Assembly: GCA_947561715.1 (NCBI GenBank)
Contig: OX387204.1
Location: 1,803,001-1,867,000, forward strand
Source: Ascidia mentula
Lineage: Eukaryota; Chordata; Ascidiacea; Phlebobranchia; Ascidiidae
DNA: 64,000 bases
Direction of reading: 5' to 3'
The translations under genes were made by a program, and so were the position numbers. Every line of letters begins with the position of its first letter. Within the stretch, counting starts at the first letter, position 1. Shown here piece by piece: positions 25,301-36,981 of this stretch. The notes beneath the pieces are model-generated. The model did no database searches, was not told where the DNA came from, and saw only the letters and a program-made list of their open reading frames with translations.

Positions 25301-25989
25301 TCTAAACTTGATCAGGTCGAACCGAGGAGGCTGTCGATGGTGCATTTTGACATGAGCAGTTTTATTAACAGTTTGAACTTTATGCAAATTGTTATGTGGG
25401 CTACTGACGTTAGTAAGTTTTTGTAATTAATAAAAGGGCTTCCTAAGCTATGGGTCTCGACCAGTGGTGGGATTCAAATTTTTTGTCAGCCGGTTCTATC
25501 ACAAAAGTCATATTTTTCAGCGGGTTCTGTTGCAAAAATCCATTGCCAGTAACTAGTAATGCTAACCGGTTCGATGATCTCATAAAATTTCGTGAGACGG
25601 TTCTACAGAACCGGTGCGAACCGGCTGAATCCCACCACCGGTCTCGACTCAATTTGGGGTTGCCAAATGTAAATTTTGGGATCACGGAACAAATTGAAGT
25701 TTGTTAAGGCAATTCTTGAAAGTTCTTTTTCAGAATAGGATCGCATATAAATTTCTCCTTAAAAATGTGGTCGAAGAACAAAATAATTTGAGAAGTCCTG
25801 TCTTGGAAGACCACACCTCACGTCCCACGGATTCGATTAAACAGTAGTAAGAACCACACTTATTAAACCTGTACGTTTCAGACAACGTATTTGAGCATCG
25901 ACGAACTGCGACGGCGTTACGTCACGCTTGGTCTCAACATGGAAAAGGATGTTAAGCTGACGAAGGTTGGAAACAGAAGCGCCATCTAG
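22310..25989 (+). CDS. Gamma-butyrobetaine dioxygenase-like enzyme B, 406 aa
   Basis: Ten coding exons: 22310-22407, 22680-22810, 23091-23298, 23504-23579, 23646-23690, 24011-24135, 24574-24775, 24909-25031, 25089-25193 and 25882-25989. Exons 4 to 10 have exactly the lengths found in paralogue A (76, 45, 125, 202, 123, 105 and 108 nt), and all phases match. The N-terminal cluster is WLRYNCQCSAC (Cys43, 45, 48). The iron ligands are His209/Asp211 in HFHMDQPHYESAPG and His356 in NNRRMAHNRTAF. Predicted reaction: Fe(II)/2-oxoglutarate-dependent hydroxylation of a carnitine-pathway type substrate; specificity is unknown. The protein ends GNRSAI, like A's GNSSSI. Intron 8 is only 57 bp. Intron 9 holds a complete hAT-type MITE. 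A possible poly(A) signal AATAAA is at 26267-26272. Confidence 0.93.
25462..25640. mobile_element. Complete 179-bp hAT-type MITE with 8-bp target duplication
   Basis: The ends CAGTGGTGGGATTCA and TGAATCCCACCACCG are inverted repeats. The element is flanked by GTCTCGAC at 25454-25461 and again at 25641-25648, a perfect 8-bp target duplication as hAT transposons make. It is non-coding and sits in intron 9 of dioxygenase B. One end base differs from the canonical CAG...CTG. Confidence 0.88.
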
Positions 25990-27171
25990 TGGACCCGGGA
26001 AAACCTTTTTCCTGTGTATATTTGCTAGGAATGGTTTGACCATTGCGCCGTAATCTTTCGTGACATTCAAATACAAAATGGCTATAATGTATATTTCATA
26101 AGGGCGTGATATGTGGATAATTATGAATCACTGATGCGTTTGGTTACGTCAGCAAGCTACAATCAATTTTATTCCCAAAATCATTAAAGATTAAATATTT
26201 TTTCTTACACAAACCTTACAATAACTGGAAAAAATACGACCATTATCACAGACAAATGTACATCTTAATAAAAGTTATTTTAACGGACATAAAGGGCTTT
26301 TCCCGAGTAAAAATCCAGCAACGAGTTTTGTATCAGGAGTTAGCCGAGCGTTAAGGAAGGTCAGCAATGACTGCAGCGGGAAGGTTATTATGTTGAGCTT
26401 ATGATTGACGACAGCCGCGTTGAACTTGCTGCGAAAGATCAGCGTTTCGGTGCCAAAATTAGCGCTGTTTCGGGGTTCTTTGCAGTTCAGCAGTTGTCTG
26501 AGACACGTCGTGTTCTGACGAATAATTTCACTCCTTGAGAGCGTGATTCGCGCGTGCTTCAGCAGTTGTCATCACCTGCGGGGCTTTGCCTTAAATGCGC
26601 GCGTGCCTTGGGTAGCGTATTACTACAGCCCTCAGCTCAAACGTTACAGACAAGTTTTATTTGCCTGACCTTAACTTTGAGGTTGCATACGAGATTCGTA
26701 GATTGTTTTCATTTGGTTTCTTAGTCTGACAGAATACGTTGATATTTTGAAAAATATATTACAATTTGTTACACGTAGAAGACCTAATAGCCCTGGAAGC
26801 CAATTAGATAGTTCTCAATATGCACAAGGGCCACATTTTTTTAATGATATAGCCTTGTTATATCAATTTGTGGTAAAATGTATTGTCATCTTCCAGCCTT
26901 GCAGACTGCAGTGTTAGTTTGTCCATATTTAGGCATATCATGTATTAACTCTTACTGTATCCCGGGAGCTTCTCGATAACCGCCTACGGTTTAAAGCTGT
27001 TCGGTTCTCATCAGTTCACTGCACATGTTTAAGGCGTAATTAGACTGCTATCACGACGGGAAAAATAAAAATTATTATTAAATTATTATTATATGCAGAT
27101 TTAGCACTGTTATTAGTTGCTAATTCTAGACGTAATTGTTGCATTTTCGTAAAACACACACAACGAAGAAA
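25990..27171. other. Intergenic between dioxygenase B and pyruvate kinase
   Basis: This contains the 3' UTR of dioxygenase B (AATAAA at 26267) and the pyruvate kinase promoter and leader. A GC-richer block at 26.28-26.6 kb is stop-free on the minus strand; it is listed separately. Confidence 0.55.
26278..26568 (-). other. 97-codon stop-free minus-strand stretch without a start codon (possible exon)
   Basis: On the minus strand the frame from 26568 to 26278 has no stop and no ATG, with TAA at 26277-26275. It reads like ordinary protein (for example FGTETLIFRSKFNAAVVNHK and FLNARLTPDTKLVAGFLLGK), and the block is more GC-rich than its surroundings. I do not recognise a family and found no convincing upstream exon; the acceptor-like CAG near 26578 would enter the wrong frame. 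It could be a terminal exon using a different acceptor, an old gene fragment, or chance. Confidence 0.25.
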
Positions 27172-30100
27172 ATGACCAACAAGTCTTCTGATGCTTTCTA
27201 TCAAACCCAGAATACTCAGTTCATTTCAGCAGTAACCTCACTTGAGCATTCTTGCAAATTGGACATCGACAGTGCGCCACAAACATGTCGAAACACATCT
27301 ATTATCTGCACAATTGGTAAGTGATGTTTTTTTGCAGTCAAGTAGCATTAATATCAATATAACTGTATGTTAAGTTTTATATAAAGTGGAAATATGTTAT
27401 TTATTATAATATGTTGTTTAACTTCCTGTCTGCAATACCTGGTTATTGCTTAATAGAAATTAGTTAACTACCAATTTGTTTTATAGGCCCAGCCTCAAAC
27501 AGCGTAGAAACGCTGAAGAACATGATCATTTGTGGGATGAATATTGCCAGAATGAATTTCTCACATGGAACGCATGAGTATCATGGACAGACAATCCAAA
27601 ATGTCCGTGATGCCGTGGAAAGTTTCAGATCCACTCCAATCTATTACAGACCTATTGGAATTGCACTGGATACCAAAGGTACAAGTTTTGAATTTTTTTT
27701 ATTGAAACTACGTAAATGCTCCAGAAAGAAAGTGAATTGTGAATTTGGTTCAATTTGTTATTTCAATCTAGTTCATGCTCATGATCTTATAACTTCACTC
27801 TGAATGGTGTGAATTTTACTGGTCATTTATCCCCACTTAAAAAAATTATTTTTTCATAATAACATTTGTTTAAAATAATAGTGCTTCATATTTATCAGAA
27901 ATTTTATTTATTTTTCAGGCCCAGAAATTAGAACTGGTTTGCTAAAGGGAGGAGGAAGTGCGGAAGTTGAACTGAAAAAGGGAAACAACATAAAGTTGAG
28001 CCTCGATGACTCACACTTTGAACAGGGTGATGATAAATGCATTTTTGTGGACTACAAAAACCTCAGCAAAGTTGTTGACACAGGAAACAAGGTTATTTGT
28101 TTGTTTTCTGTGTTAAGTATATGAAATGTTTTCTAAAATATCTGCATGTTTTGTAAACACAAGCACACCAATATTATTGATTGATGTATTTGACGTATTT
28201 TCCAAAATTTATACGAAATAGTTCTAACTCCTAACCATCGTGTAACAGTTCCACAATATTTTTAAACCAATCCACTTTTGTCAAAATATCTCTTATTTTG
28301 ATTTATTTTTATAGATCTTCATTGATGACGGTTTAATTTCTCTTGTCGTGAAAGAGACTGGTGAAGACTATGTCATGTGCGAAATTGAAAATGGGGGCAT
28401 GTTGGGTTCCAAGAAAGGGGTGAACCTGCCAGGAATTGAAGTTGATTTACCAGCAGTTAGTGAAAAAGACACGTAAGTAAACCAGACAGGCGATGCTACA
28501 CCTGCAATTGCACAAAAGCAAATATGTGGATCGTTGGCATGTTTGCCGCACTGCAAACAAGACTTACACTTAACTTAAACACTGAAAGCTATTTATGGCA
28601 GAATAAACATTGTACCCACAGTTATGTGAAAATTACAGTGTTTGCCCAGGTTTGTTATGCATCCCAACTAATTTGATTTTGTAACAATTTATAAATTTTG
28701 TGTCACATCAATGCTTTGTAAATTAAATTAAAGTGTGGTTAATGGGGTGTTAATGCCTGCTAAAATTTTTGTTGGCAATCCTTATAGTTTGTATTGTCCT
28801 TTGCAGAAAGGATCTTCGTTTTGGTGTAGAGCAAGGTGTGGACATGGTGTTTGCTTCATTTATTCGCAAAGCAGCCGATGTTCATGCTGTCCGTAATGTT
28901 TTGGGTGAAGATGGCAAGAATATCAAGGTCAGTTGGAAGATTTACAATTGCTAGCATCATGGCAGAACATTTATTGTAACACAAAAAGCTAAAATGTTTG
29001 GGCAAATTTCTTTTCATATAATAATATAACAATATTTCGTCTGAGTGTTTTGCTTTTGTGAATATCCTCAAAATAGTAAATTATGATTTTGCTCAAAGTT
29101 TTTGGCTTACACATTAACTATCATAAAATGAATTGTCACAGATTATTTCAAAAATTGAGAACCATGAAGGCGTGAAGAAAATTGATGAAATCATTGAGGC
29201 CAGTGATGGTATCATGGTTGCCAGGGGAGACATGGGCATTGAAATTCCTGCAGAAAAGGTACTGGGTCCTTTTTTTTCCTGAAAGCATTTGAATAGTCCA
29301 AGAATACAAAGGCTTGTCCACAATGTACTTTACATTGACATATTTATTAAAGACAATCCAGTGGCACCTTTGTCATAATAAGCAAATCCATCAAAAGAGT
29401 TTCTTTACTACAGTTTATTATGCATGCATATTGTGCAGTGTGTTAGACTGGTTGCTTAATTGTAGCCCTCGACTAGGCACCGTCTTGAAACCAGCAACAC
29501 TTTGTATCAAGGTAGCAATTAAATTGTTTGAAACAAATTGTTTCAAATTGAAATCAGCTAGTTTATTAGAATGAAAAAATCTATTTTGTCCGCATATGCT
29601 TCCTCAGTTTCTGCAAATATGATAGTGCATATTTTTTGTATGTATAATTTTTTTGTGAAAACAGGTGTTCATCGCCCAAAAGATGCTGATAGGCAAATGC
29701 AACTTGCAAGGCAAGCCGGTAATTTGTGCCACCCAAATGTTGGAGAGCATGGTTTCCAAACCACGACCAACGCGTGCAGAGGCATCTGATGTTGCTAATG
29801 CTGTCCTCGATGGCTCAGACTGTATTATGCTCAGTGGGGAAACAGCCAAAGGTTAGTGAAAGTTTTGGTGCAATCCTTTTTGCGATCACAGAAAGAGGCT
29901 GTTAATATGCCATGTAGATATGCACCACACGGAAGGGGTCATTGTGAAGCATTTTTTCATTAGAGTGAAACCTAATTTGTAGATCATATATCTTTTAGTT
30001 GCAACCATGCTCAAAATGCACTAATCAATACCCTTGTGCAAATGAGCCAATGCATTGTTTACAGAAACTGTTTTTGCATATAATTAACATTACAGCATAC

Positions 30101-31920
30101 AAAAGCATATAATTAACGTCAGTGACAAAGTACAAACAGAGAATTACTTCCCTCACATTATTAATGTCAGAGTCAGGATGTTGTTTCATTAAGTGTGCTT
30201 TTTTTCCGCTTTCAGGGGCATTTCCTCTGGAGTGTGTTAAAATGCAACACCAGATCGCCAGAGAAGCAGAAGCCAGCATCTTTCACAGAAGAGTAAGTTG
30301 TAACTTAATAATCTGGGAACAAATGGTGAAACATTATTCTGCTGTGGCCTTGAAAGCAATGTTACTATATCACCACGTTTGGTTGCAGTCATTACCATAT
30401 AATGAGGCGCCTTTATATTTTACACGTCATTGAAGCATGGTGAATTCGAAAAAAATGATAAATCCACGAAACAATTGGATTTGCATTGCTAAGTAACGCG
30501 TAACGAAAGTAAATACTTAATCAAGCGCCTATTTCCCTTTATAGGAGTTCGAAGAATTGCGGAACTGCAGAAGCCACGCTACAGACTCTGGCAGTGCAAT
30601 TGCAAGCGCCGTGGTTGAGGCTTCGTTCAGATGCCTAGCCGGTAAGCTTTAATCTTAATTGTGGGCCCGGAAATGCAAGGGTTTCAAATCTGTCATCAAA
30701 GCATATTCCATTCAATCCCTAGAGCTGGTAATATGGATTACAGTGCCGGGCTTCATTGTCGTGGCCGGCCGAGGTCGATTAAAATCGATACATACGCCCT
30801 TGTTACTGTTCTTTTTGTAAAATAACCCGAGTTGAACTGCACGCTGTTGGTTGAAACGTGCTTGGCGGGTAACACGGTTACATTGAAGTGGTGTTGCCAA
30901 GGTTCCAATGGTTGGGTCGTGATGGCCTTGTTGTTGACCTGTACTCTAGGCCTACAAGTTTTTTTGTTGTGTCACTTTAAAACGTGTGTTCGACTATAAT
31001 ACGGTTCTAATATGTTGGGTGTAAAATTTAACGTGCAAAATGCGTGCTGGACGTTTTTGCATATCTTGTCATGGAATGCCTTGCAAAAAAGTTTTAAATT
31101 TAAAGCCAGATAATGATTTTTACTGTGATTTTGCAAAGCTTATTCTTGCGCCCAAGGTTCCTTTCCAAATATAATTTGTACAGTACAAAGTAATTTTCCA
31201 CCTTCATGACAAACGATGTTATTGGCCACTTAAAAAGCCCGCCCTTTACACACGTATCGAGTCATAGATATCGTGTTACCTCTCCTTACCTTAGCATGGG
31301 GTCACACTGAATCTAACCTACTGTTCTCAACAGCTGGTATCATTGTGTTGACTCGCTCCGGCCAATCAGCGGCCCAAGTATCGAGCTACAGACCACGAGC
31401 TCCAATTCTGACGGTAACAAGGTATGAGCAAACCGCCAGACAAGTGCATCTATGGAGAGGTTGCTTTCCTATTCTGTACCAGGTTGGTAACCGCGCACAT
31501 TTTATTTCCTTTTGTCACATAGCATTGGACACAATTTGACGGCAAATCTTACTTAAACGATCAAAAATCACTAACGTAATAATATGGTATGATGCGAAAA
31601 CAAGCATTGAGGTGTACATGCAAGGTAACATCGTTCAGGGTCAATGGACCAGTTATTGACCATTCTTTCAGTCGGCATTGTTTCGTAACAGCACCGACAA
31701 GTGTGGCATGTTGACAAAAACCCAAGCAAACATTTACCCTTTGTCGCAGGAACCCGTTCTGCCCAATTGGTCGGACGACGTTGACGGTCGCGTAAAGTTT
31801 GCCATCCAAGTTGGCAAAGCTAGGAAATTTTTCAGCACTGGAGACTTTGTCATTGTGGTCACTGGGTGGCAGCCTGGGTCCGGTTTCACCAATACTATGA
31901 GAGTGGTACAGATTGAATAG
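27172..31920 (+). CDS. PKM: Pyruvate kinase, M-type, 528 aa
   Basis: Eleven coding exons: 27172-27316, 27487-27678, 27919-28091, 28315-28472, 28807-28927, 29142-29258, 29665-29851, 30216-30292, 30545-30641, 31334-31482 and 31750-31920. All junctions are GT-AG and in phase; human PKM is 531 aa. The enzyme makes pyruvate and ATP from phosphoenolpyruvate and ADP in cytosolic glycolysis. Catalytic-barrel motifs are intact: [32 protein letters not shown] with the essential Lys267, [13 protein letters not shown] and [16 protein letters not shown]. The C-terminal domain has the effector loop TRSGQSA (Arg430 where human M2 has Lys and M1 has Glu) and [15 protein letters not shown] (Gln513 where human has Arg). 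The exon matching the vertebrate M1/M2 switch (30545-30641) is present once only. I see no second copy in the introns around it. Confidence 0.97.
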
Positions 31921-32895
31921 ATGAACCTCTCTACTTACTCGGCGCCACTGACTAACGTTCTGTTTCTCTATAAACAATCTCAATGTGGTCTTAACTTGGT
32001 TTGTCCGTGTTTGTTGTCGTTATTGTCCTTTATTGAACCGCAGCGAGACTTTATCCCACTTGCATTGCGAAGATGGGCCCGCTTGCACTGCTTTTGCATA
32101 AATCCCCACGTAAAGAAAGTGTCACAATGCGATTTAACAACAAAAATGTCCCAAGCCAATAATGGCAAAATAACTAATGAGGGTCCACGAAGTCACAAAA
32201 TACTGCTGCGCAGTTGTGTGACAGAGATTTGTTTTGTTGTGGAAATGTTGCTTTTCTGCGCTGTATAAAGAATTAAGCGGTCCCATTAAGTTACACACGC
32301 GTGCTTAAATTATTTCTGTATGTTTGTATATCTCCAATTGATTGTCAAATAAGATCACAAAACCGAAATATATCTGAAAGCTTATTTAATATATCTTCAT
32401 GTCCGTTTCTAGTTCACTTTCCATTTTGTCTTCAAAAGTATATTTAACTAAAAACTGCCGTCACTTTTGGATCATTTTAGTTTTCGCATCACACCGCTTA
32501 AGAGCACTGTGCAAAAGTTCTTGAGGATAACAGACCGTTTTTGCAAAGAGTTCAGCTTTTTTGTGCATATTTAATTATAAAAATTTTGTTGAGGTTTTTG
32601 AATTTACAACAGTTGCGAATAAACGTTTTTTGTCGGTTGAAAGCGCTTGCTTTGTTCTTGTCTTTTATTCAGCGGTAATTTTTTTGGAACAACAGAAAAT
32701 TTTGCGTGTCGGTAATAATACGTTATACCATGTAAAAAAAATCTAAAATCAGTTTTTACTAATTTTGTAATTCACCACAAAATTTTGTTTCAGTTAAATT
32801 GACTCAATATCTTAACCTCGCATTGCAGCAACGCATCCAAAATGGCAAAAAAACGGTTTGTTGTTCCAAAAATGGCGTCCGATAGCTTTCCAAAA
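31921..32895. other. 3' flanks of pyruvate kinase (+) and membrane protein A (-)
   Basis: Convergent 3' ends. AATAAA at 32618-32623 (+) could serve pyruvate kinase, and TTTATT near 32665 could serve the minus-strand gene, in which case the transcripts overlap. No coding region is supported. Confidence 0.5.
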
Positions 32896-33464
32896 CTACA
32901 ACAAAGCGCTAAAGGCGTACACCCCCAAACTAAAGCTGGCAGTGGACACGACAGCATACTGTGGAATAGAACTTAATGAAATTGGTGAAAGTGAGTCTTC
33001 TACGGCCAGTGGCGAATCAAAACCCTCCCATATCATACTGGCCATCCATATGAACACTGATATTCCGCAAACTAGCATTGCGGTAAAAAGAACCTTGTTT
33101 GCCTTCTGTTTCCGTTGTTTGACAACTACAAAGGAAGCGATCCCTACACAAAACATACAAAAGATTACCTAAGTAGCTTTTCTGAACTTTATGACATAGT
33201 ATGATGTTATATTTTGCACTGTTTAATACCTGGGATTGCAATAGTGGCAATTGCACCGAAAATAGGCCAAGAAGAATTGTGTATCGTCTTCGTTTTCCAG
33301 TTCTTTCCCCAGTATAAACTGAAAAACATCTTCACTAGTATAACTAAGGTATAAATCGCCTCCCTGCCGCTTATAGAACCAGCTTTCTTCGGAATGCTTC
33401 TTCGATCAAGCAGCTTTTCATTTTGCTGACTCTTCTTTTGAGCTTTTCTCTTGGAATGTGTCAT
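32896..33464 (-). CDS. Small four-helix membrane protein A, 160 aa
   Basis: Two coding exons, 33464-33230 and 33143-32896, with GT-AG sites and phase 1. The intron is 86 bp. The start is MTHSKRKAQKKSQQNEKLL, and the first 35 or so residues are basic and probably cytosolic. Four hydrophobic segments follow: AIYTLVILVKMFFSLYW, a second ending at the intron (SWPIFGAIATIAIPG), KVLFTAMLVCGISVFIWMAS, and YAVVSTASFSLGVYAFSALL at the very C-terminus. I do not recognise the family. The gene is divergent from membrane protein B, 210 bp away. B has the same four-helix layout, nearly the same length, and an intron splitting a Gly codon at the same place, so the two are likely diverged paralogues. Confidence 0.75.
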
Positions 33465-33674
33465 CTCGTCAAAAACTACTATTTTTTGTAAAACGCTCAC
33501 GCATCGCTATTTTATTTTACCTTTATTGAAGACACAATCCATTATGACGCTTCAATGCATTATTATTGTTTATCTCTCAATCGTTTAGATTCCTTTTAGT
33601 CGCCATATTTGTTTTTTGAAAGTAAAACGGGTAAATTTTGTCACGACTCGAATTTGATCCACAATTTCACCACC
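33465..33674. promoter_or_regulatory. Likely bidirectional promoter, 210 bp
   Basis: Only 210 bp separate the start codons of two divergently transcribed genes with similar products. Both core promoters and both 5' leaders must fit here unless leader exons lie elsewhere. No TATA box is obvious. Confidence 0.5.
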
Positions 33675-34309
33675 ATGGGCAGAAGATTGGATGGACCGGT
33701 TGTTATTGATATGGGAAGCGTGAGCTGGACTGAAAAAGTACAAGGATTTACCCGATTCGAATTGTTGCTTTGTGTTATTGCTACCACTTGCTTGATGGAG
33801 GTTTGTCTTGTCGTCGTAAAGCACATTTTTGGAGGCGAGGTGTACAACGGCTACCAACACTTGGTTTCGTGCGCCGCTATTTTGATGTTTGGCTCATTCG
33901 CATGCGGTAAGTAGGTTTTCTTTAAATAACAAATCTCTTAAATCTTTTATAGATCGTTCTCAGGGGGCGAAATTCAAAAACACAAAAACCACACAACAAA
34001 GGCGTACTCGTGCTTGTCTACAATTAAGTAAATCGTCAGTTACAATTTTTCAACATATAATGCTGTACGTTTTTACCAGGCATTATAGGAACGTGGGCTT
34101 CAGGCTCCAGAATTGCGAAAGACACAGTGGTGGTGACGACCGCTCTTGTTTTGCCGGCAGCTCTGCTTTGGATAGTTTTCATAGTTATGGTAGTTGTGGA
34201 CATCGACTCAAAAGTGCAGGAAAAGGCAACAACATTTATCGGTTTTGCAGCAGTAATGTTAACCTCGTTTTCATGTGGCCTTCGGTTTAACAAACACAAT
34301 AAACTCTGA
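33675..34309 (+). CDS. Small four-helix membrane protein B, 153 aa
   Basis: Two coding exons, 33675-33906 and 34080-34309, GT-AG, phase 1. The ATG has a good context (CACCATGG). Starting MGRRLDGPVVIDMGS, it has four hydrophobic segments: RFELLLCVIATTCLMEVCL, HLVSCAAILMFGSFACG (ending at the intron), TVVVTTALVLPAALLWIVFI, and ATTFIGFAAVMLTSFSCG, then a short polar tail (LRFNKHNKL). Family not recognised; it could be MARVEL- or claudin-like in shape only, as I see no family motif. The intron splits a Gly codon directly followed by Ile, as in membrane protein A on the other strand. An AATAAA occurs within the last codons (34299-34304). Confidence 0.78.
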
Positions 34310-34875
34310 ATTTTATTCATTCTTATTTACTGGCAAGCAAAAAAGTGCATAAAAATTAATCCCACTTTTCAAATTCGACAAAAACTATTCTTTTAACAAA
34401 CACACTATTTTCAAAATCAGTGGTTGTGCAAAAAACCCTAAACTGAGGTTTCTAATAAATTCAGGACCTTTGTTTTGTGGAAATTTTCACAGATGAAAGC
34501 AAAAAAACGCTTTTACGCATGGCTTACTTTTTGAAATGAGCCTTGCCATAACATAGTCAACTTGAAACAAAAATGCATTAATTGTAGTGATTGCAAGTTT
34601 ATAAAAGGTAACATTATATAAAATATTCATAGGGTTAGATGATTATTTAAATTGGTGCATATGCTCAAATAAATATGATATTATATTATTTAGTAATGAA
34701 AATCAATAAGAAACATTATTTTAGGCACCTAATCTAAAGTACAAACAATTTGAAAAGTTAAAATGAAAAGAAGAAACAGAAGTACTGGCTACTGCTAATA
34801 CGAAGGAAGCACTGCAACAATAAATGGCCACCAGGCATCAGGCAATAAAAGGAAATGTGTCTTGCAACACACACT
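34310..34875. other. 3' flanks of membrane protein B (+) and SLC35A (-)
   Basis: Convergent 3' ends with AT-rich sequence. An AATAAA near 34665 (+) is a candidate poly(A) signal. No coding region is supported. Confidence 0.5.
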
Positions 34876-36981
34876 TTAACCAGCTTTTGCACGTGTGCCT
34901 TTGTGGCCGTACAAGAATGTCGAAGCAACCACTAATCCCGCACCACAGGTAAATAGTCTGCAATTTAGAAAGCAAGGTTTAACAACACATGGCAAAAATC
35001 CATATTATACAGGAAGGAACATGGCATGATGTTTAATGCATTTATCATTAAAACCATACAGAGTTCTAGATAGTGTATCTATATAATAAATACCTATACT
35101 AATACTTACAAAGTAGGTTCAATGTCATTTAACACCATGTAGGAAAGGAAATATGACACAAGAATAGAAATTGATGTTGTAAATCCTTTGATGATATTGT
35201 CGGTATATTGTACAACAAAAGCTACCAATAGACCTCCATATGCCTGGAAAAAATACATTACTGGCATTTGTAGATAATAACAGCGATTACAATGTACACA
35301 ACGAACCATGTACAGACACAGGAAATACAGCATAGCACATAACTATATTGTCTACATGTATCATCACAAAGAAAACAATATTGCTTGTTCATTACAAAGT
35401 AACAATATTTTTACAAACGATCCTGCATTTAAAAGGTGTTGGAGAACCCAAGCCGATGGCTGGCTTTGTGGAATGTTTAAAAGCTAATGTTTCAATAGGT
35501 GAGTCTTTTGTTGTGTGAAGTCAGGTCAAAACCTGTCCTATGGAGAATAGGATTGCCTGGCATAAAAACATACCTGTAACAACAAAACAGCCACGACAAT
35601 TTTATCGAATCCTTGTAGCATTCCATCCTTTAAAACAGCTTCACCATCAATCCACAGCATTTGAATTGTGGCAAAAACAATTCCAAAGGAGCCTAGCAAC
35701 AAAAAAAAATTTAAAACAGGCACCAAGAAGTTTTTGTATGTTAATATTTTATGATTTAGAATAAGTTTTTGCAATAGGTCATTTTTTTGGAAACTTTTAT
35801 TCAATTTATCTGTAGTAATATTTAAATTGTGCTAGATTTATGAGAAAATATGCCTCTTAACTACTCACTCATTTGCAAATTGCGAAGCCACAATGAATAC
35901 TTTTGTTTCTTAAGAAGAAGTTCAAAGTAAACTCCAGCAAAACCGCTTGAAACACTGGCAATACATATTATAATCACTCCATAAAGATGATTGTACCAAA
36001 CAATTTCTTTTGAGACTTCGTCAGTTGGAAACTAAAAACAGGAATGTACAGAAATGTAAGTGCAAAAACTTGATATTTTGTTACAAAATCGAAAAGTAAT
36101 ATACATAAAAAAATATAAATATATGTATAAATTAAATAAAAGCTGAAAATAGAATTTAAAGCTTCAGACAAAGAAATAATCCTACCTGGACCATGGCAAC
36201 ACCAACCATTAGAAAAAACAGTGATCCCCATTGTTGTGCAGACAGGGATGTCTTCAGTAATGTCACAGCAAAAAAAGCCGTTGTCAGAATCTTCAGTTGA
36301 TAAGTCACCTATTGATAAACATCCATTTAAAATATTTATCATGATAAGTATTAAATAAGCATCCTTGAAAATTTGTGCTCACACAACAGACACATAATAT
36401 TTAAACTAATACTTAAGTTTTTATTGTGAAAAAACAATATTATTCTATAAAACCTATCAAACCTGGAATGTTGCTGCATCTAAGTATGTCAAAGCAACAA
36501 ATAGCAAGTTGTTTTGAATAGCATAAATACCAGAGGGGACTGCAATCTTCATGAAATCAGCGGGGTGTCCCACAGTTGCTGAATGGGCATCATTCAAAAA
36601 CTCTTTTATGCTGAACTCTAAAAATAAAATTTATTTTTAACAAGCCAAGCATGATCATAAAACAAGCACAAGGAACAAGTACTTCTACTTTTTTCGTGAT
36701 TACTTATATAACTGTGACCAAAAATAATATTTTCTGTAATGTTAACTATGAAATTTTGCAACATTCGGGGACAAATATTTGCAATACTTACTTGCATGAT
36801 ATAAGAGCATGGCTGCAGATGTAAAAAACTTTAAAATCTCAGCAACAAGTACGACACATGAGGAAAGGTATTTTGGACCCTCTGTGCTCGCTGTACGGGA
36901 GTATCGCAACGTAAGGATAAGTAACGAGTTTTGCAACACTAGGAGGCAGAGTGTCACATATTTTGCAGTGCTTCTATTCAT
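34876..36981 (-). CDS. Nucleotide-sugar transporter, SLC35A family (SLC35A3/A2-like), 321 aa
   Basis: Seven coding exons: 36981-36792, 36617-36463, 36308-36186, 36031-35869, 35692-35574, 35243-35110 and 34957-34876, all GT-AG and in phase. Length fits SLC35A3 (about 325 aa). Family motifs are clear: [19 protein letters not shown] in the first helix region, [74 protein letters not shown], and the terminal [13 protein letters not shown]. About ten membrane helices are expected. Family role: antiport of UDP-sugars (UDP-GlcNAc or UDP-galactose) for CMP/UMP-type nucleotides across the Golgi membrane to feed glycosylation. Sequence alone does not separate A2 from A3; the start resembles A3 most. 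Confidence 0.95.
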
